Notes under the pieces: model-generated
Seen by the model: only the letters and a program-made list of their open reading frames with translations
Told to the model about the DNA's origin: nothing
Database searches by the model: none
Shown: positions 7,569 to 16,564 of the stretch, piece after piece
Numbering within the stretch: the stretch's first letter is position 1
How the letters are laid out: the number at the start of each line of letters is the position of its first letter
Program-made: the position numbers and the translations under genes
Source: Streptococcus phocae
Lineage (GTDB): Bacteria; Bacillota; Bacilli; Lactobacillales; Streptococcaceae
DNA length: 40,294 nucleotides
Direction of reading: 5' to 3'
Assembly: GCF_001302265.1 (NCBI RefSeq)
Contig: NZ_LHQM01000020.1
Location: 1-40,294 of the forward strand

Positions 7569-8642
7569 ATGTCACCATTTTTAGAAGAGCGTGTGCGTCG
7601 CTGTCAACAACAGCTCAAGGATCAGAAAATAGAGGCGATGTTGATTACTAATTTAACTAATATTTATTACTTAACAGGCTTTTCTGGTACAGCAGCAACT
7701 GTTTTTATCAGTCAAAACCGGTGTGTTTTTATCACCGATTCTCGTTATACCTTGATTGCTAAGTCTTCAGTAGTAGGGTTCGATATTGTTGAAAGCCGTA
7801 CCCCTCTAGCAGTTGTTGCTGACCTGTTAAGCGCTGATCACTTGGATTGTCTAGGTTTTGAAGATCAAGTACCTTTTTCGACTTACCAAGCCATGCAGCT
7901 TGCTTTTCCAAAAGTTCGCTTACTAGCTCAGTCGGGTTTTGTTGAACATTTGCGCGTGGTCAAAGATTCTTTTGAAATTGAAACCATTGCAAAGGCTTGT
8001 GCCATTTCAGATAAGGCTTTCTTAGACGTTCTTGATTTTATCAAACCAGGAGTAACTAGCGAACGCGAGGTCGCAGATTTTTTGGATTTTCGCATGCGAC
8101 AGTACGGAGCTAGCGGTGTTTCTTTTGATACCATTGCTGCGTCGGGAGCCCGTTCTGCCATGCCTCATGGGCGTGCAAGTGATAAAATCATCCAAACAGG
8201 AGAGACCCTGACCTTGGATTTCGGATGCTACTACAACCATTATGCTAGCGACATGACGAGAACTATTCATATAGGTCAAGTCACAGATGAAGAACGTGAG
8301 ATCTATGAGATTGTCCTTGCGGCCAATCAAGCTTTGATTGGTAAAGCTCGCGCAGGACTGTCTTATCGTGACTATGACAGTATTCCTCGCCAGCTGATCA
8401 CGGAAGCGGGTTATGGCGAGCGCTTTACGCATGGTATTGGTCATGGTGTTGGGCTTGATATCCATGAGATTCCATTTTTTGGCAAATCTGACCAATCCTT
8501 GCTAGCAGGGATGGTGGTGACAGATGAGCCTGGGATTTATTTAGCTAATAAATACGGCGTACGTATCGAAGATGACTTGGTGATTACAGAAACGGGTTGT
8601 CAGGTGTTGACCAAGGCGCCTAAAGATTTAATTGTTTTGTAA
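7569..8642 (+). CDS. pepP: Xaa-Pro aminopeptidase/dipeptidase (M24B)
   Basis: The 357-residue protein is a cytoplasmic metallopeptidase of the pita-bread fold that removes residues before proline, helping recycle peptides. The N-terminal creatinase-like domain is followed by the catalytic domain. All five metal ligands are visible: Asp217 (TLDFG), Asp228 (SDMTRT), His292 (HGIGHGVG), Glu320 (DEPG) and Glu334 (RIEDD). The ribosome site AAAGGAG precedes the ATG. Weak promoter elements TTGAAA (7510) and TAAACT (7532) lie upstream. Firmicutes carry this paralogue next to efp (YqhT in Bacillus), which supports pepP/papA rather than the ccpA-linked pepQ. It is 36 bases from comEB and probably cotranscribed with it. 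Confidence 0.9.
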   Translation: MSPFLEERVRRCQQQLKDQKIEAMLITNLTNIYYLTGFSGTAATVFISQNRCVFITDSRYTLIAKSSVVGFDIVESRTPLAVVADLLSADHLDCLGFEDQVPFSTYQAMQLAFPKVRLLAQSGFVEHLRVVKDSFEIETIAKACAISDKAFLDVLDFIKPGVTSEREVADFLDFRMRQYGASGVSFDTIAASGARSAMPHGRASDKIIQTGETLTLDFGCYYNHYASDMTRTIHIGQVTDEEREIYEIVLAANQALIGKARAGLSYRDYDSIPRQLITEAGYGERFTHGIGHGVGLDIHEIPFFGKSDQSLLAGMVVTDEPGIYLANKYGVRIEDDLVITETGCQVLTKAPKDLIVL

Positions 8643-8678
8643 TTATCTTAGTCACCAAAAAACCAAGGAGAAGAATTG

Positions 8679-9140
8679 ATGGCAAATCGTTTATCGTGGC
8701 AGGATTATTTTATGGCAAATGCAGAGCTGATGTCAAAGCGATCGACTTGCGACCGAGCTTTTGTAGGGGCTGTTTTGGTCAAAGAAAATAGAATTATTGC
8801 CACAGGTTATAATGGTGGGGTGTCTGCTACAGATAACTGTGACGAAGCTGGTCACTACATGGAGTCAGGTCACTGTATTAGAACTGTCCATGCTGAGATG
8901 AATGCGTTAATTCAGTGTGCCAAAGAAGGCATTTCAACCGACGGAACAGAGCTCTATGTGACTCATTTTCCGTGCATCAACTGCACCAAAGCTCTCTTGC
9001 AGGCGGGGATTAGCAAAATCACCTATAAAACTGCCTACCGCATGCACCCATTTGCCATTGAATTGATGGACAAAAAAGGTGTTGCCTACGAGCAGCACGA
9101 TGTGCCCCAAATTTTATTGGGAGAAAAGGCTGAGCCTTAA
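8679..9140 (+). CDS. comEB: dCMP deaminase family protein (ComEB)
   Basis: The 154-residue zinc enzyme is predicted to deaminate dCMP to dUMP for thymidylate synthesis. Zinc ligands and the catalytic Glu are in place: HAE (His71, Glu73) and PCINC (Cys99, Cys102). I use ATG 8679, preceded by AAGGAG. The comEB name comes from the Bacillus competence operon, but the enzyme is metabolic. It lies immediately downstream of pepP with 36 bases between them. The next conserved gene, efp, is 1.7 kb away because of an accessory insertion. Confidence 0.9.
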   Translation: MANRLSWQDYFMANAELMSKRSTCDRAFVGAVLVKENRIIATGYNGGVSATDNCDEAGHYMESGHCIRTVHAEMNALIQCAKEGISTDGTELYVTHFPCINCTKALLQAGISKITYKTAYRMHPFAIELMDKKGVAYEQHDVPQILLGEKAEP

Positions 9141-9141
9141 A

Positions 9142-9174
9142 GATGACTCAGTCAGGGTTAGCCCAAGAGTCATC
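9142..9174 (+). other. hairpin after comEB
   Basis: GATGACTC (9142-9149) pairs with GAGTCATC (9167-9174), with an inner GGG-TTA-GCCC-like stem. No T-run follows. It may protect the comEB mRNA 3' end or act as a weak terminator. Confidence 0.5.
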
Positions 9175-9184
9175 AGAAAAACAT

Positions 9185-9355
9185 TTGAGCCCCAAGTACT
9201 TTTGTGGTAAAATGGACTGTTTTATCATAAATATTTTAAGATTGTTGATAGAACGGTTTCACGCATCATATTGTTGGTTATTCTCAAAAGGTGCATGAAA
9301 GGATTAGAAATATAGTATAAAATTATCGAGCTTGTCAGAGAGCTCGTTTTTTATT
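9185..9355 (+). ncRNA. candidate small RNA of about 135 nt with its own promoter and terminator
   Basis: TTGAGC (9185-9190), a 17-bp spacer and TAAAAT (9208-9213) predict a start near 9220. A terminator with stem CGAGCT (9327-9332)/AGCTCG (9341-9346) followed by TTTTTT ends it. The interval holds no convincing reading frame (only tiny ones such as MKGLEI). The call rests on promoter and terminator geometry alone. Confidence 0.4.
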
Positions 9356-9596
9356 TTGCTTGTAACGTGGATATACGTTCAAATTAAGATTTATTAACGG
9401 TTAGAAGATATTAGAGTAGCGTCTTGAGAAAGTCTATGTAATGTCCACGGCATAAGACTATTTGCCTGTTCGATTACGACTGTTCTTGTTGAATTTGATA
9501 CAAATTCCATACTTTTATCATAAAGCCCATTATATCTATTGTGTAAAGGCTTTTTTAATAGTATTATTAAAGTGATAAAAGTTAGGAGATAACTAT
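9356..9596 (+). promoter_or_regulatory. leader with nested terminator hairpin upstream of the 289-residue gene
   Basis: ACTTTTATCA (9511-9520) and TGATAAAAGT (9573-9582) are perfect 10-bp complementary arms. Between them AAAGCC (9522-9527) and GGCTTT (9548-9553) plus T make a terminator-like hairpin. The 3' arm ends one base before the AGGAG ribosome site (9584-9588). Further upstream, AACGT-GGATAT-ACGTT (9364-9379) is a perfect small palindrome. No clear promoter is placed. No gene is seen in this stretch. Confidence 0.45.
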
Positions 9597-10466
9597 ATGA
9601 TTAATGAGGTTATTACGTTAAATATACAAGGGAATGGTGTAAGTTTTGAAGAAGGGACAGATATTCGAGTGTTGGCACAATCGTTAACCTCTCTTCAAAA
9701 GTTAATAGAAAAAATTTATTTATTTGCAGAAGGCAAGTCAAAAATGGCTGAGTCTGATTATCAAAATTTGAAAATACAATTAATTAACCCTCACTCAGGT
9801 TCTTGGGAAACAGATGTTTTAATAGGAATCCAAAATGTAGTCTTTCCTATTACACCATTCATTCTTCAAAATAATGGAGATATTTTACAGACAATAAAAA
9901 ATATTTATGATTTTATTACGTATAAAATTAGAGCAAAGGAAGAGGGTAAGAAAATAGAAGTAAAAATTGAGAATACGAATGGTTTAGTGAATTATATTTC
10001 TAAAAATAGTGGGAGCGTAACCATCGAATGTCCAATTAATATTCCTGAATTAGCAGAGGAAACAGCAAAGTGTTTACAAAATTTAACTAAGCCTATTGAT
10101 GGACAATCTGTTTCGAAAGTTAAACTTGAAGGAAATAGCAGCTCTTTAGAATTAGATAATAATGATAGCAAAAAATTCAAGTCTCATTCATTTACAAGTG
10201 ATGAAACCTTTTTTTTAAGGGGTAATATTCGTGAGGCAAAGGCAGATAATTATTCTGGTGTTATTAGAGTTATAGAAACAGATGACGATGATTTAGTTCC
10301 TGGAGAAGATTATCACTTTGTTTCAAAAAATGTTTTTGATGAAGAGCAATTTAGTGAGTCGTTTCTTAAGGATACTGATTTTGAGGGGAAGAAGCGAATA
10401 TTAATAGGACCAGAAAATAATTTTGATGGACAGGTTAAATTAATAGTAATTGAGAAGATGTTATAA
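9597..10466 (+). CDS. hypothetical 289-residue protein, accessory
   Basis: I do not recognise this protein securely. It begins MINEVITLNIQGNGVSFEEG, has no signal peptide or clear membrane helix, and appears soluble. It looks mixed alpha/beta: an N-terminal helical region (VLAQSLTSLQKLIEKIYLF), a conserved-looking phrase INPHSGSWETDVLIG (about residues 64-78), then beta-rich, acidic C-terminal sequence with VIETDDDDLVPGEDY. Its AT-rich codon usage differs from the flanking comEB and efp genes. It sits alone with its own structured leader and a terminator, followed by a dead small gene, so it is probably horizontally acquired. The ribosome site AGGAG supports the start. Confidence 0.75.
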   Translation: MINEVITLNIQGNGVSFEEGTDIRVLAQSLTSLQKLIEKIYLFAEGKSKMAESDYQNLKIQLINPHSGSWETDVLIGIQNVVFPITPFILQNNGDILQTIKNIYDFITYKIRAKEEGKKIEVKIENTNGLVNYISKNSGSVTIECPINIPELAEETAKCLQNLTKPIDGQSVSKVKLEGNSSSLELDNNDSKKFKSHSFTSDETFFLRGNIREAKADNYSGVIRVIETDDDDLVPGEDYHFVSKNVFDEEQFSESFLKDTDFEGKKRILIGPENNFDGQVKLIVIEKML

Positions 10467-10490
10467 GTCACACATCGTGTGGCTTTTTAT
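10465..10490 (+). terminator. terminator of the accessory gene
   Basis: AAGTCACAC (10465-10473) pairs with GTGTGGCTT (10477-10485) with one G-T pair, a 3-base loop and a T-run. It overlaps the stop codon of the preceding gene. Confidence 0.85.
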
Positions 10491-10529
10491 TATGCTAAAA
10501 AATATTAAGGAAGGGGGCTATTTTGAACG

Positions 10530-10840
10530 ATGGTAAAAAAGATAGAGGAAATAGCATCGTTGATGTTTACAGCTAATTTGACTCACCCTAAAATAGCATC
10601 TTTACTTAACATAAACGAAGTAAAGTTAAATCGACGGAAAGAGTAGTTAATGTGTTTAGAGAATTAGAGTAAAAGGGTGCAGAAAAGGTACAGAATTTAC
10701 GTGAAATTGCGATTTTTAACGATTAAAAGCAAGATTTATTGCCAGTTGAAAGGTTGATTTAGAGGGTTTTCGATAGAGTACGTGACAAAATGTTTTATTC
10801 ATTGTATAATGAGATGATAAATATTTTAGTAAGAGGTAAT
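10530..10840 (+). pseudogene. decayed small gene with helix-turn-helix-like N-terminus
   Basis: ATG 10530, preceded by AAGGAAGGGGG, opens a 38-codon frame with THPKIASLLNINEVKLNRR, suggestive of a helix-turn-helix. It stops at 10644. In the -1 frame the sequence continues plausibly (RVVNVFRELE, KGAEKVQNLREIAIFND, KQDLLPVERLI, RVFDRVRDKMFYSLYNEMIN), broken by TAA, TAA and TAG. All three fall where a glutamate codon would fit. It is probably a dead regulator or antitoxin-like gene of about 100 codons. The efp promoter now lies in its 3' part. Confidence 0.45.
10782..10810 (+). promoter_or_regulatory. efp promoter
   Basis: GTGACA (10782-10787), 17 bp, TATAAT (10805-10810) is a near-consensus vegetative promoter. 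It gives a leader of about 28 bases before the efp ATG. Confidence 0.8.
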
Positions 10841-10844
10841 AATA

Positions 10845-11402
10845 ATGATTGAAGCAAGCAAGCTTAAAGCAGGCATGACATTTGTCAACGAAGGAAAATT
10901 AATACGCGTCCTTGAGGCAAGTCACCACAAACCAGGTAAGGGAAACACTATCATGCGTATGAAGTTGCGCGACGTGCGTACAGGCTCTACCTTTGATACC
11001 ACTTACCGTCCAGATGAAAAATTTGAGCAAGCAATCATTGAAACCATTCCAGCACAATATTTGTACAAAATGGATGATACAGCTTACTTCATGAACACAG
11101 ATACTTATGACCAGTATGAGATTCCGGTAGCTAATGTTGAACAAGAGCTACTATACGTTCTTGAAAATTCTGACGTTAAAATCCAATTTTACGGTACTGA
11201 AGTGATTGGTGTTACGGTTCCAACTACGGTTGAATTGACAGTGACAGAAACACAACCTTCTATTAAAGGAGCAACTGTGACAGGTTCTGGTAAACCAGCT
11301 ACTCTTGAGACAGGTCTTGTGGTTAACGTTCCAGACTTTATCGAAGTGGGTCAAAAATTGGTTATCAACACGTCTGAGGGGACATACGTTTCTCGTGCTT
11401 AA
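10845..11402 (+). CDS. efp: translation elongation factor P
   Basis: The 185-residue product relieves ribosome stalling at polyproline stretches. The N-terminal KOW-like domain carries the loop HHKPGKGN, with Lys32 at the tip that contacts the P-site tRNA. Two OB domains follow, ending in the conserved [18 protein letters not shown]. Lysine rather than arginine at the tip places it with lysine-type EF-Ps, not the rhamnosylated arginine type. It leads an efp-asp23-nusB gene group; the gap to the next gene is 41 bases. The surface protein Isp in this window has proline-rich segments that are plausible EF-P clients. Confidence 0.97.
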   Translation: MIEASKLKAGMTFVNEGKLIRVLEASHHKPGKGNTIMRMKLRDVRTGSTFDTTYRPDEKFEQAIIETIPAQYLYKMDDTAYFMNTDTYDQYEIPVANVEQELLYVLENSDVKIQFYGTEVIGVTVPTTVELTVTETQPSIKGATVTGSGKPATLETGLVVNVPDFIEVGQKLVINTSEGTYVSRA

Positions 11403-11443
11403 TCCCTTTCAACAAATCGACCAAAGAAAAGAAAGGAAATGCT

Positions 11444-11833
11444 ATGACAACTGAACATATCGGTGATATTGTTATTTCACCACGAGTCCTTGAAGTAATC
11501 ACAGGAATTGCTGCAATACAAGTTGAGGGCGTTCATTCCCTTCACAATAAAAAAATGGCGGATAGTTTTAATAAAGCCAGTCTAGGAAAAGGGGTTTACC
11601 TAAAAACAGACGACGATGGTACGGTTACGGTAGATATCCATGTTTATTTGCAATATGGTGTTAATGTGCCTGCAGTGTCTATGGCTATCCAAAAAGCTGT
11701 GAAGTCTGCTGTCTACGACATGGCAGAGGTAACTATTGCTGCGGTTAACATTCGTGTTGAAGGGATTGTTCCTGAAAAAACTCCAAAACCAGAGATGAAG
11801 TCTTTGTTTGATGAGGATTTTCTAGATGACTAA
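11444..11833 (+). CDS. Asp23/Gls24 family envelope stress protein (YqhY-like)
   Basis: The 129-residue product begins [21 protein letters not shown] and contains the Asp23 core ([31 protein letters not shown]). The family is abundant, membrane-associated and linked to alkaline/envelope stress and fatty-acid synthesis control. Position between efp and nusB is the conserved place of the YqhY paralogue in Firmicutes. Its 3' end overlaps nusB by 8 bases, indicating coupled translation. The start is supported by AAAGGAAATGCT. Confidence 0.9.
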   Translation: MTTEHIGDIVISPRVLEVITGIAAIQVEGVHSLHNKKMADSFNKASLGKGVYLKTDDDGTVTVDIHVYLQYGVNVPAVSMAIQKAVKSAVYDMAEVTIAAVNIRVEGIVPEKTPKPEMKSLFDEDFLDD

Positions 11834-12281
11834 ACGTTTCCAAAACTCAAGGAGAGACTTACGCGAGCGTGCTTTTCAGGCTCTATTTACGATGGAAATG
11901 GGCGGTGATTTTCTACTCGCATCACAGTTTGCCTACGACCATGACAAAGCAATCGCTGAGGATGACCAGCCGTCTGAACTGCCTGTTTTCTTGTTGAATC
12001 TTGTTAACGGGGTCACCAATCATAAGGCAGAACTCGATGACTTGATTATCAAGCATTTAAAAACAGGGTGGTCAATTGAACGTTTGACGGTCGCAGACCT
12101 TACCATGTTGCGTCTGGGCTTATTTGAGATCACCTTGTTCGAAGAGACGCCTGACCGTGTCGCTTTGAACGAAATCATCGAAATCGCCAAGAAATATTCA
12201 GATGAGACCTCTGCTAAGTTTATCAATGGATTGCTTAGCCAGTTTGTGTCAACAGAAGACGATGACGCAGCGACAGACTAA
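11826..12281 (+). CDS. nusB: transcription antitermination factor NusB
   Basis: The 151-residue all-helical protein binds boxA RNA with NusE (S10) and promotes complete transcription of rRNA operons. It begins with a basic N-terminus ([17 protein letters not shown]) followed by the family core, including [20 protein letters not shown] and [26 protein letters not shown] near residues 80-140. Length and motifs are normal. It is the last gene of the efp group and is followed by a terminator. Confidence 0.96.
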   Translation: MTKRFQNSRRDLRERAFQALFTMEMGGDFLLASQFAYDHDKAIAEDDQPSELPVFLLNLVNGVTNHKAELDDLIIKHLKTGWSIERLTVADLTMLRLGLFEITLFEETPDRVALNEIIEIAKKYSDETSAKFINGLLSQFVSTEDDDAATD

Positions 12282-12320
12282 AAAGCATGTGTCAGCTGTT
12301 ACTTACGCTTATCTATTGCG

Positions 12321-12358
12321 AAGACAAAATTCCGTTTGAGGACTTTGTCTTTTTGTTT
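12321..12358 (+). terminator. nusB terminator
   Basis: AAGACAAA (12321-12328) pairs with TTTGTCTT (12344-12351), followed by TTTTTGTTTT-type sequence. The loop is 15 bases. Confidence 0.7.
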
Positions 12359-12416
12359 TCTAAAGATCTTTTGGAAAGGACCTTTGTAAAAGGTATTAGC
12401 CACAGTTGCCTTAAAA

Positions 12417-12425
12417 TGATATAAT
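12417..12425 (+). promoter_or_regulatory. manA promoter (extended -10)
   Basis: TGATATAAT (12417-12425) is an extended -10 without a good -35 at 17 bp. It is the same form as the uvrA promoter. Confidence 0.55.
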
Positions 12426-12463
12426 GGGCTGGAAGATCGTATCACAAGGGAGAGAGATTAATT

Positions 12464-13417
12464 ATGGCAGAGCCGTTATTTCTAGAGTCGTGTATGCATG
12501 ATAAATTGTGGGGTGGTACCAAATTACGAGATGTTTTTGGGTATGACTTGCCGACAGAAACTACTGGTGAATATTGGGCAATTTCGGCGCACCCTAATGG
12601 GGTGTCGACAGTTGTTAATGGACGTTTTCAAGGTAGTCAGTTAAACCAGTTGTACACAAACCATCCAGAATTATTTGGCAATCCTAAGGAAAAAGTATTT
12701 CCACTGTTGACGAAAATTTTAGATGCTAACGATTGGTTAAGCGTTCAGGTTCATCCAGATGATGCCTATGCCATGACGCATGAGGGGGAGTTGGGCAAAA
12801 CAGAATGCTGGTACATTATTTCAGCTGAAGAAGGCTCAGAGATTGTGTACGGGCATAAGGCAAGCTCAAAAGAAGAGCTCCGTAAGATGATTGAAACGGG
12901 CGATTGGGATAATCTTTTGACCCGTGTTCCAGTGAAGGCAGGAGATTTTTTCTATGTTCCAAGCGGAACCATGCATGCCATTGGTAAGGGGATTTTGATT
13001 TTAGAGACGCAACAGTCATCAGACACGACCTATCGTGTTTATGATTTTGACCGCAAAGACCCACAGGGTCGTCCAAGAGAACTCCATATCGAACAATCCA
13101 TAGATGTGCTGACTATTGGTAGACCTCAAAACAGTGTGCCTGCGACCATGGTTTTGGACAATCTAGCAACAACCACGTTAGTCTCTAATCCTTTTTTCAC
13201 CGTTTATAAATGGACGGTTACGCAATCAGTTGGCATGAGACAGTCAGCAGATTATTTACTGGTCAGTGTCCTAGATGGCCAAGGACGCCTGATGGTCAAT
13301 CAAGACGTCTATGATATTGAAAAAGGCATGCATTTCATTTTGCCAAATGATGTCAAAAGCTGGTCTTTTGATGGGAATTTGGAGATGATTGTTAGTCATC
13401 CAAACAAGTTATTATAA
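12464..13417 (+). CDS. manA: mannose-6-phosphate isomerase (type I)
   Basis: The 317-residue cupin enzyme interconverts mannose 6-phosphate and fructose 6-phosphate, feeding mannose from PTS uptake into glycolysis. Zinc ligands are visible: Gln95 and His97 in QVHPDD, Glu114 in GKTECW and His171 in SGTMHAIG. Length fits the short Firmicute form (about 315). The start is supported by GGGAGAGAG upstream. It stands alone between a terminator and the secA promoter. A weak hairpin (AGCGC 13444-13448 with GCGCT 13466-13470) follows the gene. Confidence 0.95.
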   Translation: MAEPLFLESCMHDKLWGGTKLRDVFGYDLPTETTGEYWAISAHPNGVSTVVNGRFQGSQLNQLYTNHPELFGNPKEKVFPLLTKILDANDWLSVQVHPDDAYAMTHEGELGKTECWYIISAEEGSEIVYGHKASSKEELRKMIETGDWDNLLTRVPVKAGDFFYVPSGTMHAIGKGILILETQQSSDTTYRVYDFDRKDPQGRPRELHIEQSIDVLTIGRPQNSVPATMVLDNLATTTLVSNPFFTVYKWTVTQSVGMRQSADYLLVSVLDGQGRLMVNQDVYDIEKGMHFILPNDVKSWSFDGNLEMIVSHPNKLL

Positions 13418-13500
13418 AATGATTATCTTATCATGAGAAAACAAGCGCCTGCTAAAAACAGGATTGCGCTAAGTTTCTATGTAGATGATGATATCGTTTC

Positions 13501-13529
13501 TTGAACTGACTAGCTATTTATGTTAGAAT
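13501..13529 (+). promoter_or_regulatory. secA promoter
   Basis: TTGAAC (13501-13506), 17 bp, TAGAAT (13524-13529). The predicted start near 13536 lies after the upstream ATG at 13533, which supports the secA start at 13560. Confidence 0.7.
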
Positions 13530-13559
13530 AAAATGATTAGACGATCGAAAGGAAAGAGA

Positions 13560-16088
13560 ATGACCAATATTCTACGCAAAGTCATCGAGAATGACAAAGG
13601 CGAAATAAGAAAATTAGAAAAACTTGCAAAAAAAGTAGAGTTTTATGCTGACCAAATGTCTGCCATGTCAGACAGTGAATTACAGGCGAAAACCCCTGAA
13701 TTTAAGCAACGCTATCAAAATGGCGAAACGCTAGACGAGTTGTTACCAGAAGCGTTTGCGGTTGTCCGTGAGGCTGCTAAGCGCGTGCTTGGCTTGTACC
13801 CTTATCGTGTTCAGATTATGGGTGGGATTGTTCTTCATAATGGAGATGTTCCTGAAATGCGTACCGGTGAGGGGAAAACCTTAACTGCGACCATGCCTGT
13901 TTACCTAAACGCTCTTGCAGGTGAGGGTGTGCACGTTATCACCGTCAACGAATACCTTTCTACGCGTGATGCGACAGAAATGGGTGAGGTTTATAGCTGG
14001 TTGGGTCTGTCTGTTGGGATTAACCTAGCAGCCAAATCTCCTGCAGAAAAACGCGAAGCTTACTTGTGTGACATTACCTACTCAACGAACTCAGAGGTTG
14101 GTTTTGACTACCTTCGTGACAACATGGTTGTCCATCAAGAAGACATGGTTCAAAGACCACTTAACTTTGCTTTGGTTGATGAGGTTGACTCTGTTTTAAT
14201 CGATGAAGCAAGAACGCCTTTGATTGTTTCTGGGGCTGTGAGCTCTGAGACCAATCAATTGTATGTGCGTGCAGATATGTTTGTAAAAACTTTGCAGCCT
14301 GCTGATTACATCATTGATGTGCCGACAAAAACAATTGGTCTGAGTGATTCAGGTATTGATAAGGCAGAAGGTTATTTCAATTTAAGCAACCTTTATGATA
14401 TTGAAAACGTGGCTTTGACTCACTTTATCGATAACGCACTTCGTGCCAACTACATCATGCTTTTAGACATTGATTACGTTGTCAGCGAAGACGGTGAGAT
14501 TCTGATTGTTGACCAATTTACAGGTCGTACAATGGAAGGTCGTCGCTTCTCAGATGGCTTGCACCAAGCGATCGAGGCTAAAGAGGGTGTCCGCATCCAA
14601 GAAGAGTCTAAAACAAGTGCGTCAATCACCTACCAAAACATGTTCCGTATGTATAAAAAATTGGCAGGGATGACAGGGACGGCAAAAACAGAGGAAGAAG
14701 AGTTCCGCGAAGTTTACAACATGCGCATTATTCCAATTCCAACCAACCGTCCAATTGCTCGTATTGACCACACAGACCTTCTTTACCCAACACTAGAATC
14801 AAAATTTAAAGCAGTGGTTGCAGATGTCAAAGAACGTCATGAAAAAGGTCAGCCTATCTTAGTTGGTACAGTTGCGGTTGAAACCAGTGACTTGATTTCT
14901 AAAAAGCTTGTCGAAGCTGGTGTGCCTCATGAGGTTCTTAATGCTAAGAATCACTTTAAAGAAGCACAGATTATCATGAATGCCGGTCAACGTGGGGCTG
15001 TTACAATTGCGACCAACATGGCTGGACGTGGGACAGATATCAAGCTAGGCGAAGGCGTTCGTGAGCTGGGAGGCCTTTGCGTAATCGGGACAGAACGTCA
15101 CGAGAGTCGTCGTATTGACAATCAGTTACGTGGGCGTTCAGGTCGTCAAGGTGACCCAGGTGAATCACAATTCTACCTTTCTTTTGAAGATGAACTCATG
15201 AGACGTTTTGGGACAGATCGTGTTAAGAAATTCCTAGAACACATGAAGTCAGATGATGAAGATTTGGTGATCAAATCTGGTATGTTTGCTCGTCAGGTAG
15301 AATCTGCTCAAAAACGTGTCGAAGGAAACAACTACGACACGCGTAAGCAAGTGTTGCAGTATGATGATGTGATGCGTGAGCAACGCGAAATTATCTATGC
15401 AAACCGTCGTGATGTGATTACTGCTGACCGTGACCTTGGTCCTGAAATCAAAGCGATGATTAAACGCACAATCGACCGTACGGTAGATGCGCATGCGCGT
15501 GCAAATCGTAATGAGGCTATCGAAGCCATTGTTGCATTTGCAAGGACTTGCCTGGTACCTGAAGAGTCTATTAGCGCCAAAGAATTACGTGGCTTAAAAG
15601 ATAGCCAAATCAAAGAGTTGCTCTATAAACGAGCACTTGAGATTTATAACAAGCAGTTGTCTAAACTTCGTGATCAAGACGCGGTGATAGAATTCCAAAA
15701 AGTCCTTATTTTGATGATTGTTGACAATAAATGGACAGAGCATATTGATGCCTTGGATCAATTGCGTAATGCAGTCGGTCTACGTGGATATGCCCAAAAC
15801 AATCCTGTTGTTGAGTACCAATCAGAAGGCTTTAAGATGTTCCAAGCAATGATTGGGGCAATTGAGTTTGATGTAACACGTACTATGATGAAAGCACAAA
15901 TTCATGAGCAAGAACGTGAGCGTATGACGCAACATGCCACAACGACAGCACCTCAAAACATTCCATCACAAACAATGACTGATGGCTTAGGAGATTCTCC
16001 GGCCTATTCAGGGGTTGGGCGCAACGATGCTTGCCCGTGTGAGTCTGGCAAGAAATTTAAAAATTGTCACGGCCGCAAAGCCTTCTAA
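13560..16088 (+). CDS. secA: preprotein translocase ATPase SecA
   Basis: The 842-residue motor drives secretory proteins through SecYEG. Nucleotide-binding fold 1 has GEGKT (about residue 104) and [16 protein letters not shown]; fold 2 has [10 protein letters not shown] and the arginine-rich [13 protein letters not shown]. The C-terminal zinc motif [14 protein letters not shown], used to bind SecB-like partners and phospholipid, is intact. I use ATG 13560 ([15 protein letters not shown]), preceded by AAAGGAAAGAGA, because homologues start here. This is the housekeeping SecA, with motifs 1-6 complete. It is required for export of Shr, Shp, HtsA and Isp encoded downstream. Confidence 0.97.
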   Translation: MTNILRKVIENDKGEIRKLEKLAKKVEFYADQMSAMSDSELQAKTPEFKQRYQNGETLDELLPEAFAVVREAAKRVLGLYPYRVQIMGGIVLHNGDVPEMRTGEGKTLTATMPVYLNALAGEGVHVITVNEYLSTRDATEMGEVYSWLGLSVGINLAAKSPAEKREAYLCDITYSTNSEVGFDYLRDNMVVHQEDMVQRPLNFALVDEVDSVLIDEARTPLIVSGAVSSETNQLYVRADMFVKTLQPADYIIDVPTKTIGLSDSGIDKAEGYFNLSNLYDIENVALTHFIDNALRANYIMLLDIDYVVSEDGEILIVDQFTGRTMEGRRFSDGLHQAIEAKEGVRIQEESKTSASITYQNMFRMYKKLAGMTGTAKTEEEEFREVYNMRIIPIPTNRPIARIDHTDLLYPTLESKFKAVVADVKERHEKGQPILVGTVAVETSDLISKKLVEAGVPHEVLNAKNHFKEAQIIMNAGQRGAVTIATNMAGRGTDIKLGEGVRELGGLCVIGTERHESRRIDNQLRGRSGRQGDPGESQFYLSFEDELMRRFGTDRVKKFLEHMKSDDEDLVIKSGMFARQVESAQKRVEGNNYDTRKQVLQYDDVMREQREIIYANRRDVITADRDLGPEIKAMIKRTIDRTVDAHARANRNEAIEAIVAFARTCLVPEESISAKELRGLKDSQIKELLYKRALEIYNKQLSKLRDQDAVIEFQKVLILMIVDNKWTEHIDALDQLRNAVGLRGYAQNNPVVEYQSEGFKMFQAMIGAIEFDVTRTMMKAQIHEQERERMTQHATTTAPQNIPSQTMTDGLGDSPAYSGVGRNDACPCESGKKFKNCHGRKAF

Positions 16089-16127
16089 TCAGGAAATTCT
16101 TTTGACAAACATTATCATGAAAAAAGC

Positions 16128-16160
16128 AAAGAAGCTGGGATTGCTCTCGGCTTCTTTCCT
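16128..16160 (+). terminator. secA terminator
   Basis: AAAGAAGC (16128-16135) pairs with GCTTCTTT (16150-16157), followed by CCTTTC. The T-run is imperfect, so read-through into acpS-alr is possible. Confidence 0.6.
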
Positions 16161-16207
16161 TTCAAAGAAAAATGGAAATAGGATAGTTGACAAAGGTTAA
16201 ACAATAT

Positions 16208-16564
16208 ATGATTATTGGACATGGTATTGATTTACAAGATATTTCAGCAATTGAAAAAGCCTATCAGAGAAATCCGCGCTTTGCTAACAGGGTATTGACC
16301 GAGCAAGAATTTGCTATTTTTGAACAGTTTCCCTTAAAGCGCAAGATGAGTTATCTGGCTGGGCGTTGGTCAGCAAAAGAAGCCTTCTCAAAGGCCATGG
16401 GAACAGGAATTGGCAAGTTGGGTTTTCAAGACATTGAGATTTTAAACGACACCAAAGGTCGTCCCATACTGACCAAATCCCCTTTTGAAGGCACAACTTT
16501 TATTAGCATTTCACATAGCGGACAATATGTTCAAGCGAGTGTGATTTTGGAGGAACGTCAATGA
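16208..16564 (+). CDS. acpS: holo-[acyl-carrier-protein] synthase
   Basis: The 118-residue enzyme transfers 4'-phosphopantetheine from CoA to apo-ACP, activating fatty-acid synthesis. The signature GHGIDL with Asp8 and the [12 protein letters not shown] motif with Glu58 (Mg-binding) are present. I use ATG 16208 ([10 protein letters not shown]), as homologues start here; the TTG at 16187 is unlikely. The ribosome site is weak (AAAGG). Its TGA overlaps the alr ATG (ATGA), a conserved coupling in streptococci. Confidence 0.95.
   Translation: MIIGHGIDLQDISAIEKAYQRNPRFANRVLTEQEFAIFEQFPLKRKMSYLAGRWSAKEAFSKAMGTGIGKLGFQDIEILNDTKGRPILTKSPFEGTTFISISHSGQYVQASVILEERQ

Noticed and set aside
8022..8495. 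157-codon minus-strand frame opposite pepP
   Set aside because: It lies wholly inside an intact, motif-complete pepP on the plus strand, with no ribosome site or family resemblance; antisense by chance.
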